Positions 7,247 through 15,879 of a DNA stretch of 20,360 bases are shown piece by piece. The translations under genes and the position numbers were made by a program. Each line of letters starts with the position of its first letter. The stretch's first letter is position 1. Source of the DNA: Bacteroidales bacterium (lineage in GTDB: Bacteria > Bacteroidota > Bacteroidia > Bacteroidales > WCHB1-69); NCBI GenBank assembly GCA_016285615.1, contig JAEERB010000030.1:1-20360 (forward strand), read 5' to 3'. The notes under the pieces were generated by a model. That model was given only the letters and a program-made list of their open reading frames with translations. It was not told the DNA's origin and did not search any database.

Positions 7247-8902
7247 ATGTTACGCTCGTTACAAATAGAGAATTATGCGCTGATACGCTCGCTGAACATC
7301 ACGTTTGACGAGGGTTTCACCGTCATCACGGGCGAAACGGGAGCCGGCAAGTCTATTATGCTGGGCGCCTTGTCGCTAATACTGGGCAGTCGCGCCGACA
7401 CCTCCGTACTCTTCGACAAAAGCCGCAAATGCTTTGTAGAAGGTCGCTTCGACCTCAGCAAACTGGCCCTGCAGCCTTTTTTTGAAGAGCATGACATCGA
7501 CTATGACGAAGAGACCATCCTCCGCCGCGAAGTGAATGAGAAGGGCAAGTCGAGAGCTTTCATCAACGACACGCCAGTCACGCTGCAAACCCTACGCGAA
7601 CTGGCCGTTCAGTTGGTTGACATCCATTCGCAACATCATATTTTACTCTTCAACGACGACACCTTCCGCATTAAGGTAATCGACGAATATGCGGGACTTA
7701 CCGCCCAGGCCATGGCCTATAACCAAACATTGGCCGAATACCACGCTGCCTCGCGACAATACAATGAATTGGTACAGAGACAGCAGGAAGATGAGAACGA
7801 GCGCGATTTCATCACTTACATTTCCGACGAAATCGACAATGCCCACCTCTACGAAGGAGAAAAAGAGGATGTCGAAAAACAGATCACACTACTCGACAAC
7901 GCCGAATTGATCAAGGGCAAACTCTACACGGCCGCCCGATTGCTGGCAGAAGAAGAGCCCAACATCATTGAACAGCTCAAGGCCGTCAGAAAACAGTACG
8001 AGGAACTGGCCCAATACAACAGCGAGCTGGCCGATTACGCCACCCGCATCGACAAGGTAATCATAGAGTTGGAAGACATTGCCTTCGACACATCGAAAAA
8101 ATGCGACGAAATAGAAGTTAACCCTGAGAAACTGGAGCAACTAAAAGAGCGTATCGACCTGATTTTCTTTCTTTTACAAAAACACCACCTCAATACCATC
8201 GCCGAACTGCTGGCCAAGATGGAAGAGGGGCGGAAGCGTTTGCAACTGATGGAAGATCACCAGCAGCAAATCACCCAGATGGCGGAAAAGAAAGAGAAAC
8301 TGTACCAGCAAGTGATGGCGTCGGCTGAAAAGTTGTCGCAACAACGCCAGAAAGCCGCCAGCCGCCTTGAAAAGGAGATTGTCGGCAAACTGCACCTGCT
8401 GGGCATGAACGACGCCGTGCTGCACATCGACTTCAACCGCCTCAGCCAACCCGCCAAGAGCGGCCTCGATGAAGTCAAGTACCTCTTCTCGGCCAACCGT
8501 GGCGCTACACCCAATGAGATTGAGAAAGTGGCTTCAGGAGGCGAAATCTCGCGATTGATGCTGGCTATCAAGTCAGTCATCAGCGCCGCTAACTTCCTGC
8601 CTACCATCATCTTTGATGAGATTGACACGGGCATCTCGGGCGAAACCGCGGGCAAAGTGGCCGCCATGATGCAGGACATCTCGCAACAACGGCAACTGCT
8701 GGTCATCACCCACCTGCCGCAAGTGGCCGCCAAGGGCAAGCTACATTATTACATTTACAAAGAAATTATTGACGATAACACCTACACAAATATACGAAAA
8801 CTAAAGGAAGAAGAACGCGAACAAGAAATAGCCAAAATGATGAGTGGCAAGCAGATAAGCGCAGCAGCACTGCAAGCCGCCAAAGAGTTGATTCGCGCCT
8901 GA
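7247..8902 (+). CDS. recN: DNA repair ATPase RecN
   Basis: RecN is an SMC-like ATPase that acts early in double-strand-break repair. The 551-aa length is normal. Walker A is GETGAGKS at residues 29-36, in the typical RecN context SLNITFDEGFTVIT. The conserved LVDIHSQHH follows Walker A. Coiled-coil arms rich in Glu, Gln and Lys span about 150-370. The ABC signature ASGGEISRLMLAIK begins near 428, Walker B with the catalytic Glu is TIIFDEIDTGISGE near 452, and the switch histidine is in VITHLPQVAA near 486. All catalytic motifs are intact. The start at 7247 gives the canonical MLRSLQIENYALI N-terminus. Its position after the DUF4835 gene is a common Bacteroidota arrangement, and expression is probably driven from the upstream operon because no -7 box is evident in the 18-bp gap. 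Confidence 0.97.
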   Translation: MLRSLQIENYALIRSLNITFDEGFTVITGETGAGKSIMLGALSLILGSRADTSVLFDKSRKCFVEGRFDLSKLALQPFFEEHDIDYDEETILRREVNEKGKSRAFINDTPVTLQTLRELAVQLVDIHSQHHILLFNDDTFRIKVIDEYAGLTAQAMAYNQTLAEYHAASRQYNELVQRQQEDENERDFITYISDEIDNAHLYEGEKEDVEKQITLLDNAELIKGKLYTAARLLAEEEPNIIEQLKAVRKQYEELAQYNSELADYATRIDKVIIELEDIAFDTSKKCDEIEVNPEKLEQLKERIDLIFFLLQKHHLNTIAELLAKMEEGRKRLQLMEDHQQQITQMAEKKEKLYQQVMASAEKLSQQRQKAASRLEKEIVGKLHLLGMNDAVLHIDFNRLSQPAKSGLDEVKYLFSANRGATPNEIEKVASGGEISRLMLAIKSVISAANFLPTIIFDEIDTGISGETAGKVAAMMQDISQQRQLLVITHLPQVAAKGKLHYYIYKEIIDDNTYTNIRKLKEEEREQEIAKMMSGKQISAAALQAAKELIRA

Positions 8903-8924
8903 CACCTTAAAAAAACATATTTCT

Positions 8925-9545
8925 ATGATGAAGAAAACACTCCTCACCCTGACCGCCTTTCTGCTTATGGCAGGTTGTCTCTACGCCCAACCCGGACAGA
9001 AAATGAAAGAGCGCAAGTTTGTCTATATGACCACCGCTGGCTTTTCGGCTGGTGTAGGGCAACTGAACTTTGAAGAAGGCACTCGCAGTATTGCAAACCA
9101 TATTCCCGTATTCGACATTCACCAATTGATTGCTTATCAATTCAATCCGTATGTATTTACAGGCATCGGCGTGGGTTTGGATATCTGGAAACATACGGCT
9201 TTCATTCCGATTTACGCCAATGTGAGCGTCAACTTCATCGACCGCAAAATCACTCCGCACTGGTATCTCAATGTCGGCTACGCCTTCAAATGGTACATCT
9301 CTTCCAAACCCGAAGATATCACTTACGTGATTCACGGCAGCCGCACCGGTTTGCATGGCGAAACAGGATTGGGTATCAACATCAAAATCAATGACAAGGT
9401 ATCTATCTTAGTTGTAGGCGATTACAAACTGCAGGACTCTCACATGCGATACAGTGTCAACAACCCGCATGAAGACAAGACCACCAATCGCGAAACGCAC
9501 ATGCTATATCACTTTGCAGGGGTGAAATTCAGTGTGCTTTACTAA
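8925..9545 (+). CDS. Small outer-membrane beta-barrel protein
   Basis: This 206-aa protein has a signal peptide followed by alternating hydrophobic/polar strands with many aromatic residues, as in 8-strand outer-membrane barrels: FVYMTTAGFSAGVGQLNF, VFTGIGVGLDIWKHTAFIPI, YANVSVNFIDRK, PHWYLNVGYAFKWYISS, HGETGLGINIKI. It ends in a strand with a C-terminal aromatic residue (HFAGVKFSVLY), the usual BamA-recognised beta-signal. The signal region contains LLMAGC as well as LYAQ, so cleavage could be by signal peptidase II at Cys18 or by signal peptidase I after Ala21. The latter fits a barrel better. No specific function is recognised. It begins 22 bp after recN and ends 6 bp before the MFS gene. 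Confidence 0.72.
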   Translation: MMKKTLLTLTAFLLMAGCLYAQPGQKMKERKFVYMTTAGFSAGVGQLNFEEGTRSIANHIPVFDIHQLIAYQFNPYVFTGIGVGLDIWKHTAFIPIYANVSVNFIDRKITPHWYLNVGYAFKWYISSKPEDITYVIHGSRTGLHGETGLGINIKINDKVSILVVGDYKLQDSHMRYSVNNPHEDKTTNRETHMLYHFAGVKFSVLY

Positions 9546-9551
9546 TCGTAT

Positions 9552-10778
9552 ATGAAAGAACGGCCCTTTTCTTCTGAAGGCAGAAATTGGACAGCCCTCT
9601 TTTCCGCTAACTTCCTGAGCGTTTTTAATGATAATTTCCTGAAACACTGCATTATATTTATTGCCGTGACATGGGCTATGCCTTCGTGGCTGTCGCAATC
9701 GCAGCTCATTTCTTTGGTTTCGGCGGCGTTGGTCATCCCCTACCTCATCTGCTCGCCGCTGGCTGGCAAATGGGCCATCCAATACAACAAGCAGAAGCTT
9801 TTCAGGAGGATGAAACTCATTGAACTGCCAGTCATTATGCTGGCTTGCGTAGCCTTCTACTTCCAGTGGGTCATGCTGGCTATCGTGGCCGTACTGCTGA
9901 TGGGCTTTCTCAGCTGCCTCTACTCGCCAGCCAAATACAGCCTCATTCGCGACATTGGCGGCGAGAGCAAGGTTTCTTTCGGCAGCGGCATGATCGAAGC
10001 AATGGCCTTCTTGGGTATCCTCATCGGCACGGTCATGGCCTCCATCATCTCCGACCACTACCAATTTTGGGGAATGACCGCCATTTTGATAGGACTGGCC
10101 CTGCTAGGCTATGCGGCCGCGGCTGCCATCCGCACCCAGGAGCTGCCCGAAACCGACAGCGGCGTGTCATCGGTCAACCCGATAACCTTCTTAAAACAGA
10201 ATTACCGCTTTGCCGCTCAGCATAAGGGATTGAATACCGCCGTGCTCGGCTACTCCATCTTCTGGCTGCTCGGCGGCATATTGCAGATGAACCTCATCAT
10301 CCACTGTCGCCATGCATTGCAGATTTCCAACACCATGACGGGCGTGGTCCTCTCATTCGCCGCCATTGGCATTGCTGCGGGCTGCACTTTCGTGGGCAAG
10401 ATCTCCAAAGAGCGCGTGCGCACCGACCTGGTAGCCATTGGGTTAGCAGGGATGAGCCTGCTGCTGATAGCTATTCTCTGCTTCAAGATGAATGTCGCCG
10501 TATTCTCCGCCACCATCTTCGTCTTCGCCTTCCTGGGCGGCTTTGTGCAAGTACCCTGCCTCGCCCACATCCAACATGCCGACATCGGCCGCAAACTCGG
10601 CGACATGATGGCCTATCTCAACTTCGTCACCTTCATCTTCGTGCTGCTCGGCACCCTGCTATTTTCCGTGGTTACAATGATCTTCACCGAAAACAGCTAC
10701 GCCGTCTTTGGCACCCTGCTGGCGATAACAGCACTGTCGGCGGTAGTCTTTTACAGACAATACAACCGAAAAGGTTAA
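9552..10778 (+). CDS. MFS transporter, lysophospholipid transporter LplT-like
   Basis: This 408-aa polytopic inner-membrane protein has about 12 predicted hydrophobic segments. The N-terminal NFLSVFNDNFLK (residues 20-31) is characteristic of the LplT-like MFS branch, whose Escherichia coli member flips lyso-phosphatidylethanolamine inward for re-acylation by Aas. Also typical are CLYSPAKYSLIRDI after TM4, GMIEAMAFLGILIGT in TM5 and the FLGGFVQVPCLAHIQ stretch in TM10. No acyltransferase or acyl-ACP synthetase domain is fused here, unlike some bacterial relatives. The substrate therefore remains inferred at family level only. It is the last gene of the plus-strand run and is followed by a repeat-rich inverted structure that separates it from the convergent wbpB. 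Confidence 0.82.
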   Translation: MKERPFSSEGRNWTALFSANFLSVFNDNFLKHCIIFIAVTWAMPSWLSQSQLISLVSAALVIPYLICSPLAGKWAIQYNKQKLFRRMKLIELPVIMLACVAFYFQWVMLAIVAVLLMGFLSCLYSPAKYSLIRDIGGESKVSFGSGMIEAMAFLGILIGTVMASIISDHYQFWGMTAILIGLALLGYAAAAAIRTQELPETDSGVSSVNPITFLKQNYRFAAQHKGLNTAVLGYSIFWLLGGILQMNLIIHCRHALQISNTMTGVVLSFAAIGIAAGCTFVGKISKERVRTDLVAIGLAGMSLLLIAILCFKMNVAVFSATIFVFAFLGGFVQVPCLAHIQHADIGRKLGDMMAYLNFVTFIFVLLGTLLFSVVTMIFTENSYAVFGTLLAITALSAVVFYRQYNRKG

Positions 10779-10803
10779 GAGATTGAAGGTTACGAAGATA
10801 TTA

Positions 10804-10954
10804 AGTGAGAAGTGAAAAGTGAATAGTTGATAGTTAAGAAGTTAAGAAACTAAGGAGTTAAGTAGTAGAGAACTGAAAAGTGAAAGTGGAAAACCGTCGA
10901 GACGGTGCGCGCCCCTTCTCAACAAATTTCAGTTTTCAGTTTTCAATTTTCGGT
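10804..10954. repeat. Inverted arrays of degenerate 7-8 bp repeats around a hairpin
   Basis: From 10804 to 10892 the plus strand is a degenerate tandem array of 7-8 bp units close to AGTGAAA or AGTTAAGA (AGTGAGA, AGTGAAA, AGTGAAT, AGTTGAT, AGTTAAGA twice, AACTAAGG, AGTTAAGT, AGTAGAGA, ACTGAAA, AGTGAAA, GTGGAAA). From 10927 to 10954 the same unit appears inverted (TTTCAGT twice, TTTCAAT, TTTCGGT). The arrays flank a small hairpin at 10893-10906, so the ends can fold on each other (for example AACTGAAAA at 10871-10879 with TTTTCAGTT at 10933-10941). It fills most of the 206-bp gap between convergent genes, where it may act as a bidirectional terminator or mRNA-end structure. That role is inference. 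Confidence 0.7.
10893..10906. repeat. Small palindrome at the centre of the inverted arrays
   Basis: ACCGTCGAGACGGT is an inverted repeat (ACCGT / ACGGT with loop CGAG) followed by a GC-rich stretch, GCGCGCCCC. It has no adjacent T-tract, so it is not a classical intrinsic terminator by itself. Confidence 0.6.
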
Positions 10955-10984
10955 TCCAATCTCTCCACTCTCATCTCTCCATTT

Positions 10985-12004
<1,020 letters not shown>

Positions 12005-12016
12005 CCTTCAATAATA

Positions 12017-13297
12017 TTACAATCTTCCGTCCACCATGCGGCGGTCCAGACTGCCTTTCACGTCGTACACCACACCACCCTCTTTCAGCAGCGAGCGCAC
12101 ATCATAATGGGCAAACTCGTTGTGAGCCACCGCTAAGATGACAGCATCGAAGCGGCCTTTAAGCGTGTCGAGGCCAGAGGAGACGATGTCGAGACCGTAC
12201 TCTCTTTTCACGGCACTGGCATCTGCCCATGGGTCGTAAACCGTGATGTTTTCCGTATATTCGGTCAAACTGCTGCGGATATCCACCACTTTGGTATTGC
12301 GTATGTCGGGACAATTCTCTTTAAAGGTCACACCCAGGATAAGAATGTGGGCATCTTTCACCAGCAAACCTTTCTTGTTCATCAGCTTGATGACCTGCTG
12401 AGCCACATAGTCGCCCATGCCGTCGTTGAGGCGGCGTGCCGCCGACATGACGCGCGGCAGGATGCCGTACACTTGCGCTTTCTGTATCAGATAGTAGGGG
12501 TCCACGCTGATACAATGGCCACCCACCAGTCCGGGACTGAGTTTGATGAAGTTCCATTTCGACGAGGCGGCCTCAATCACGTCATGCGTGTCGATGCCCA
12601 TGGCGTTAAAAATCTTAGCCAACTCGTTCATATAGGCTATGTTAACATCGCGCTGAGCATTCTCGATAATTTTCGATGCCTCGGCCACGCGAATAGAGGG
12701 AGCCTTGTGGGTGCCGTTGAGCAACACCGACGAGTAGAGGCCATCGACAAAGTCGGCCACCTCGGGTGTAGAGCCGGAGGTCACTTTGCGGATGGTTTCC
12801 ACCGTGTGCTGCTTGTCGCCCGGGTTGATACGCTCTGGCGAGTAGCCGGCGAAGAAGTCGCGGTTGAACTTCAATCCCGACACTTTTTCCACCACGGGCA
12901 GACACTCCTCTTCGGTCACACCAGGGTAAACGGTTGACTCGTAAATCACCACATTGCCTTGCGAAATCACCTTGCCAACGGTGGTGCTGGCTCCAATCAG
13001 GGGAGCCAAATCTGGGCGGTTGTGGTGGTCCACCGGCGTGGGCACTGCCACAATATAGACATTGCAGTCGGCAATACGTTCCAGTTCGGCCGTGCATACG
13101 AAGCCGTTTTGGATGGCCTGTTGCAACAGGGCGTCATCCACCTCCAGCGTGGCATCGTGGCCCTGCATGAGAGCCTCCACGCGCTGGCGGTTCATGTCGA
13201 AGCCAACGGTTTCGTATTTGGTTGAAAACAAGCGTGCTAAGGGCAAACCCACATAGCCAAGACCGATAACTGCAATTTTTGGCTTTGCTATCATCAT
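12017..13297 (-). CDS. wbpA: UDP-N-acetylglucosamine 6-dehydrogenase (WbpA/TviB-type)
   Basis: This nucleotide-sugar dehydrogenase oxidises C6 of UDP-GlcNAc (or a close relative) in two NAD-dependent steps to the uronic acid. The NAD-binding motif is IAVIGLGYVGLPLA at residues 8-21, followed by GFDMNRQRVEAL. Also present are VAVPTPVD, YESTVYPGVTEE, FFAGYSPERINPGDK and AEASKIIENAQRDVNIAYMN. The catalytic cysteine is C262 in LVGGHCISVDPYYL, and the C-terminal UDP-binding domain has LGVTFKENCPDIRNTKVVD. Of UDP-sugar dehydrogenases it resembles the VipA/TviB/WbpA branch more than Ugd. The start is placed at the ATG at 13297: an in-frame TTG lies one codon upstream and a second ATG at 13294, and a -7 box at 13315-13322 leaves a very short leader. 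It is followed by wbpB, its metabolic successor. Confidence 0.92.
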   Translation of the reverse strand: MMIAKPKIAVIGLGYVGLPLARLFSTKYETVGFDMNRQRVEALMQGHDATLEVDDALLQQAIQNGFVCTAELERIADCNVYIVAVPTPVDHHNRPDLAPLIGASTTVGKVISQGNVVIYESTVYPGVTEEECLPVVEKVSGLKFNRDFFAGYSPERINPGDKQHTVETIRKVTSGSTPEVADFVDGLYSSVLLNGTHKAPSIRVAEASKIIENAQRDVNIAYMNELAKIFNAMGIDTHDVIEAASSKWNFIKLSPGLVGGHCISVDPYYLIQKAQVYGILPRVMSAARRLNDGMGDYVAQQVIKLMNKKGLLVKDAHILILGVTFKENCPDIRNTKVVDIRSSLTEYTENITVYDPWADASAVKREYGLDIVSSGLDTLKGRFDAVILAVAHNEFAHYDVRSLLKEGGVVYDVKGSLDRRMVDGRL

Positions 13298-13314
13298 CAA
13301 TTATTTTGAATGCG

Positions 13315-13322
13315 CAAAGTTA
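13315..13322 (-). promoter_or_regulatory. Bacteroidota -7 promoter box for wbpA-wbpB
   Basis: On the minus strand this reads TAACTTTG, matching TAnnTTTG, 18 bp upstream of the ATG at 13297. It predicts a leader of only about 10 nt. The 214-bp region between wbpA and purD carries promoters in both directions. Confidence 0.5.
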
Positions 13323-13429
13323 CATCAATTTTTGCAAATAGAGGACTTTATTTCTTCTGTTAATTTTTATATCAAACTCAGCCTAAGGATTGTTCCAACC
13401 TTCCCTTTTCAAAAAAGGAGTTTTTTTAT

Positions 13430-13437
13430 TACTTTTG
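13430..13437 (+). promoter_or_regulatory. Bacteroidota -7 promoter box for purD
   Basis: TACTTTTG matches TAnnTTTG and is followed by GCAT. The transcript should start near 13443, giving a leader of about 70 nt before purD, the longest leader predicted in this window. That leader contains a short ORF at 13451-13504. Confidence 0.55.
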
Positions 13438-13450
13438 CATCTTCAAAATA

Positions 13451-13504
13451 ATGGATAATCTATCTTCTTGTTATTTTGTAAAATACTATCAACCAATAAC
13501 TTAA
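13451..13504 (+). CDS. Possible 17-codon leader peptide upstream of purD
   Basis: An ATG seven to eight nucleotides after the predicted transcript start opens a 17-codon frame (MDNLSSCYFVKYYQPIT) closed by TAA at 13502-13504, 10 nt before the purD ATG. The peptide is rich in Tyr and aromatic residues. It fits the geometry of an upstream leader ORF that could influence purD translation, but a frame this short could occur by chance and no family is recognised. Confidence 0.25.
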   Translation: MDNLSSCYFVKYYQPIT

Positions 13505-13514
13505 AATCCTAATC

Positions 13515-14759
13515 ATGAAAATATTAGTCGTAGGTCGTGGTGGCAGAGAGCACGCCATCGCTTGGAAAGCAGCCCAATCGCCATTGGTAAGCACGGTTTT
13601 TGTCGCCCCCGGCAACGACGGCATGAAGCAGGATTTTGAGTGCGTGGCTATTGATGAGAAAGACAACGACGGTATTGTCCGTTTCTGCAAAGAAAATCAC
13701 ATCGACCTGGTCATCATCGGTCCCGAGGCAGCCCTCGTAAACGGCTTAGCCAATGAGCTGACAAAGAACAATATACCTGTATTTGGTCCCTCTGCCGAAG
13801 CTGCCATCATTGAAGGTAGCAAGCAGTTTGCCAAGGACCTTATGCTGAAATACAACGTGCCCACCGCCCGCTACGCCACCTTCAGCGACTACAACCAAGC
13901 CATTGCCTACGTGCACCAGCATGGTGCCCCCATCGTCATCAAGTACGACGGCCTGGCAGCCGGCAAAGGTGTGGTAGTGGCACAGACCTTGGAAGAAGCC
14001 GACAATGCACTGAAAGACATGCTGTTGGATGCCAAGTTCGGCGAAGGCAAAGTGGTTATTGAGGAGTTCCTCGCTGGCGAGGAGTTCTCGCTGATGGCGC
14101 TGGTGAACGGCGAACAGGTAGTGCCCCTCACCATCGCACAGGACCACAAACGCGCCTACGACGGCGACCTCGGTCCCAATACCGGTGGCATGGGAGCCTA
14201 CTCGCCCGTACCATTCATCACACAAGACATTATCGACCAGTCGGTTAAGACTATCATGGAACCCGTGGCCAAGGCTATGGTACGCGAAGGGCTGCCCTTC
14301 ACGGGCATCTTGTACGGCGGCTTGATACTTACCGCCGACGGTCCCAAGGTGATAGAATTCAACGCCCGCTTTGGCGACCCCGAGACCGAAGTGGTGCTGC
14401 CGCGCATGAAGAGCGACCTCATCGCCCACATGCTCGACGTGCTGAACCACAAAGAGACCCGCATAGAATGGCACCGCGAAGCCTGCCTAGGCGTAGTGCT
14501 GGCCACCAAAGGTTATCCGGGTAGCTATCCCAAAGGTGCCGCCATTGAAGGCATCGACACCTGCGACCACCTGCTGTTCCACAGCGGCACCGCCCACAAA
14601 GAGGGCCACTGGCAAACCAATGGAGGCCGCGTGCTGTTTGTGGTTGGCAAAGGCAACACCATCGCCGAGGCGCAAAAAGACGCCTACGAAGGGGTGAAGC
14701 AGATAACCTCCGATAGCCTCTTCCATCGCACCGACATTGGCCATAAAGCCTTACGTTAA
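13515..14759 (+). CDS. purD: Phosphoribosylamine-glycine ligase (GAR synthetase)
   Basis: PurD catalyses the second step of purine synthesis: ATP, glycine and 5-phosphoribosylamine give GAR. The 414-aa protein is full length with all family motifs: MKILVVGRGGREHAIAWK at the N-terminus, IGPEAALVNGLAN, FGPSAEAAIIEGSKQFAK, the ATP-grasp loop IVIKYDGLAAGKGVVVA, IEEFLAGEEFS, DHKRAYDGDLGPNTGGMGAY and the metal-binding EFNARFGDPETEVVLP. The C-terminal domain ends in GRVLFVVGKGNTIAEAQKDA and FHRTDIGHKAL. It has its own predicted promoter and a leader that may carry a short ORF. The pseudouridine synthase gene begins 34 bp downstream and may be co-transcribed. It is divergent from wbpA. Confidence 0.97.
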   Translation: MKILVVGRGGREHAIAWKAAQSPLVSTVFVAPGNDGMKQDFECVAIDEKDNDGIVRFCKENHIDLVIIGPEAALVNGLANELTKNNIPVFGPSAEAAIIEGSKQFAKDLMLKYNVPTARYATFSDYNQAIAYVHQHGAPIVIKYDGLAAGKGVVVAQTLEEADNALKDMLLDAKFGEGKVVIEEFLAGEEFSLMALVNGEQVVPLTIAQDHKRAYDGDLGPNTGGMGAYSPVPFITQDIIDQSVKTIMEPVAKAMVREGLPFTGILYGGLILTADGPKVIEFNARFGDPETEVVLPRMKSDLIAHMLDVLNHKETRIEWHREACLGVVLATKGYPGSYPKGAAIEGIDTCDHLLFHSGTAHKEGHWQTNGGRVLFVVGKGNTIAEAQKDAYEGVKQITSDSLFHRTDIGHKALR

Positions 14760-14793
14760 CATTTTTTAATACCGACAAAAACAACCTTACATA

Positions 14794-15879
14794 ATGGAAA
14801 AAGAATCTAACAAACGCAGTTTCAGCGCCAAGAGAAAAGAAGGCTCTTTTCAGGGCAAAAGAACCACCAAGGGTAGCGACAAGCCCCGTCGCCGCTTCCA
14901 TGACGACGAGCAAGACAATGAGCGTCCCGCACGCAAGTTTGGCGACAAGAGGCCTGCTCGCAAGTTTGCAGGCCAACGCGGAGGGGCAACAGGCAGACCT
15001 CGCAAGGCCAAATTTGACGATGACAAGCCCAAACGCCGCCGCGATGTGACTGCCGAATCGGAGATTCTGACCGAAATCGTGAACAAGCGGAAGATGGAAG
15101 GCCGCCAGGCTCCCCGCAAACAGAAGATCCTGTCGCTCGAATACGAAGAGCAATACGGCCCCATCCGCCTCAACAAATACATTGCCAATGCCGGCATCTG
15201 CTCGCGCCGCGAAGCCGACACACTGATAGAAACCGGTGCCATCAAGGTGAACGGTGAAATCGTTACCGAGTTGGGTACCAAGGTGATGCCCACCGACGAA
15301 GTGCGCTACGGCGACCGCATCCTGCAACGCGAAAAGCCCGTCTATATCCTGCTCAACAAGCCCAAAGACTACATCACCACCACCCGCGACGAGTTCGATC
15401 GCAAGGATGTGATGCAGCTCATCAAGGGCGCCTGCAAAGAACGCGTCTATCCCGTAGGCCGCCTTGACCGCAATACCACGGGACTGCTGCTCTTCACCAA
15501 TGACGGCGAGATGGCCAAGAAGCTGACCCACCCGTCGCACAATATCTACAAAATCTACAAAGTTGAATTGGACAAGAATTTGAAAACCAGCGACTTTGAA
15601 GAAATTTGCAATGGTGTGGAATTGGACGACGGCGTCATCAAACCCGATGAACTGGCCTACGTGGGCGATTCAAAACGAGAGATCGGCATTACCATCCACT
15701 CGGGCAAGAACCGCATTGTGCGCCGCATTTTCGAACATTTCGGCTACGAAGTGGTCAAACTCGACCGCACAGTCTATGCAGGCCTCACCAAAAAGGACCT
15801 GCCGCGCGGTGAATGGCGCTTCCTTACCGAAGAAGATATCAATATTTTGAAACGCAGTCTTGGGAAAAAATCCCTATAA
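14794..15879 (+). CDS. rluB: RluB/RsuA-family rRNA pseudouridine synthase with basic N-terminal extension
   Basis: The enzyme isomerises a uridine in rRNA. The RluB subfamily acts on 23S U2605 (E. coli numbering); the exact target here is inferred. The S4 RNA-binding domain is at about 123-170 (IRLNKYIANAGICSRREADT, GAIKVNGEIV). The catalytic domain follows with YILLNKPKDYITT, VYPVGRLDRNTTGLLLFTND (catalytic Asp225), KIYKVELDK and the C-terminal SGKNRIVRRIFEHFGYEV. Residues 1-110 are a highly charged, low-complexity extension rich in Arg, Lys and Asp, including RPARKF twice (44-49, 53-58). Similar tails are common in Bacteroidota versions and probably bind RNA. Its stop codon TAA (15877-15879) abuts the stop of the convergent dehydrogenase gene. 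Confidence 0.88.
   Translation: MEKESNKRSFSAKRKEGSFQGKRTTKGSDKPRRRFHDDEQDNERPARKFGDKRPARKFAGQRGGATGRPRKAKFDDDKPKRRRDVTAESEILTEIVNKRKMEGRQAPRKQKILSLEYEEQYGPIRLNKYIANAGICSRREADTLIETGAIKVNGEIVTELGTKVMPTDEVRYGDRILQREKPVYILLNKPKDYITTTRDEFDRKDVMQLIKGACKERVYPVGRLDRNTTGLLLFTNDGEMAKKLTHPSHNIYKIYKVELDKNLKTSDFEEICNGVELDDGVIKPDELAYVGDSKREIGITIHSGKNRIVRRIFEHFGYEVVKLDRTVYAGLTKKDLPRGEWRFLTEEDINILKRSLGKKSL

Noticed and set aside
10804..10892. Possible CRISPR array
   Set aside because: Units are 7-8 bp, degenerate and contiguous without spacers, and no cas genes are present.
13298..13300. TTG start for wbpA
   Set aside because: Two ATG codons follow immediately at 13297 and 13294, so a TTG start is unnecessary.
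13404..13427. CCTTTT/AAAAGG hairpin followed by seven T residues, resembling an intrinsic terminator
   Set aside because: No plus-strand gene ends upstream, the stem is AT-rich and weak, and the T-run sits directly before the purD -7 box. It probably reflects AT-rich promoter DNA.
14419..15540. 373-codon minus-strand frame antisense to purD and rluB
   Set aside because: The sense-strand genes have complete catalytic motifs, and the antisense translation is low-complexity with no family signature.
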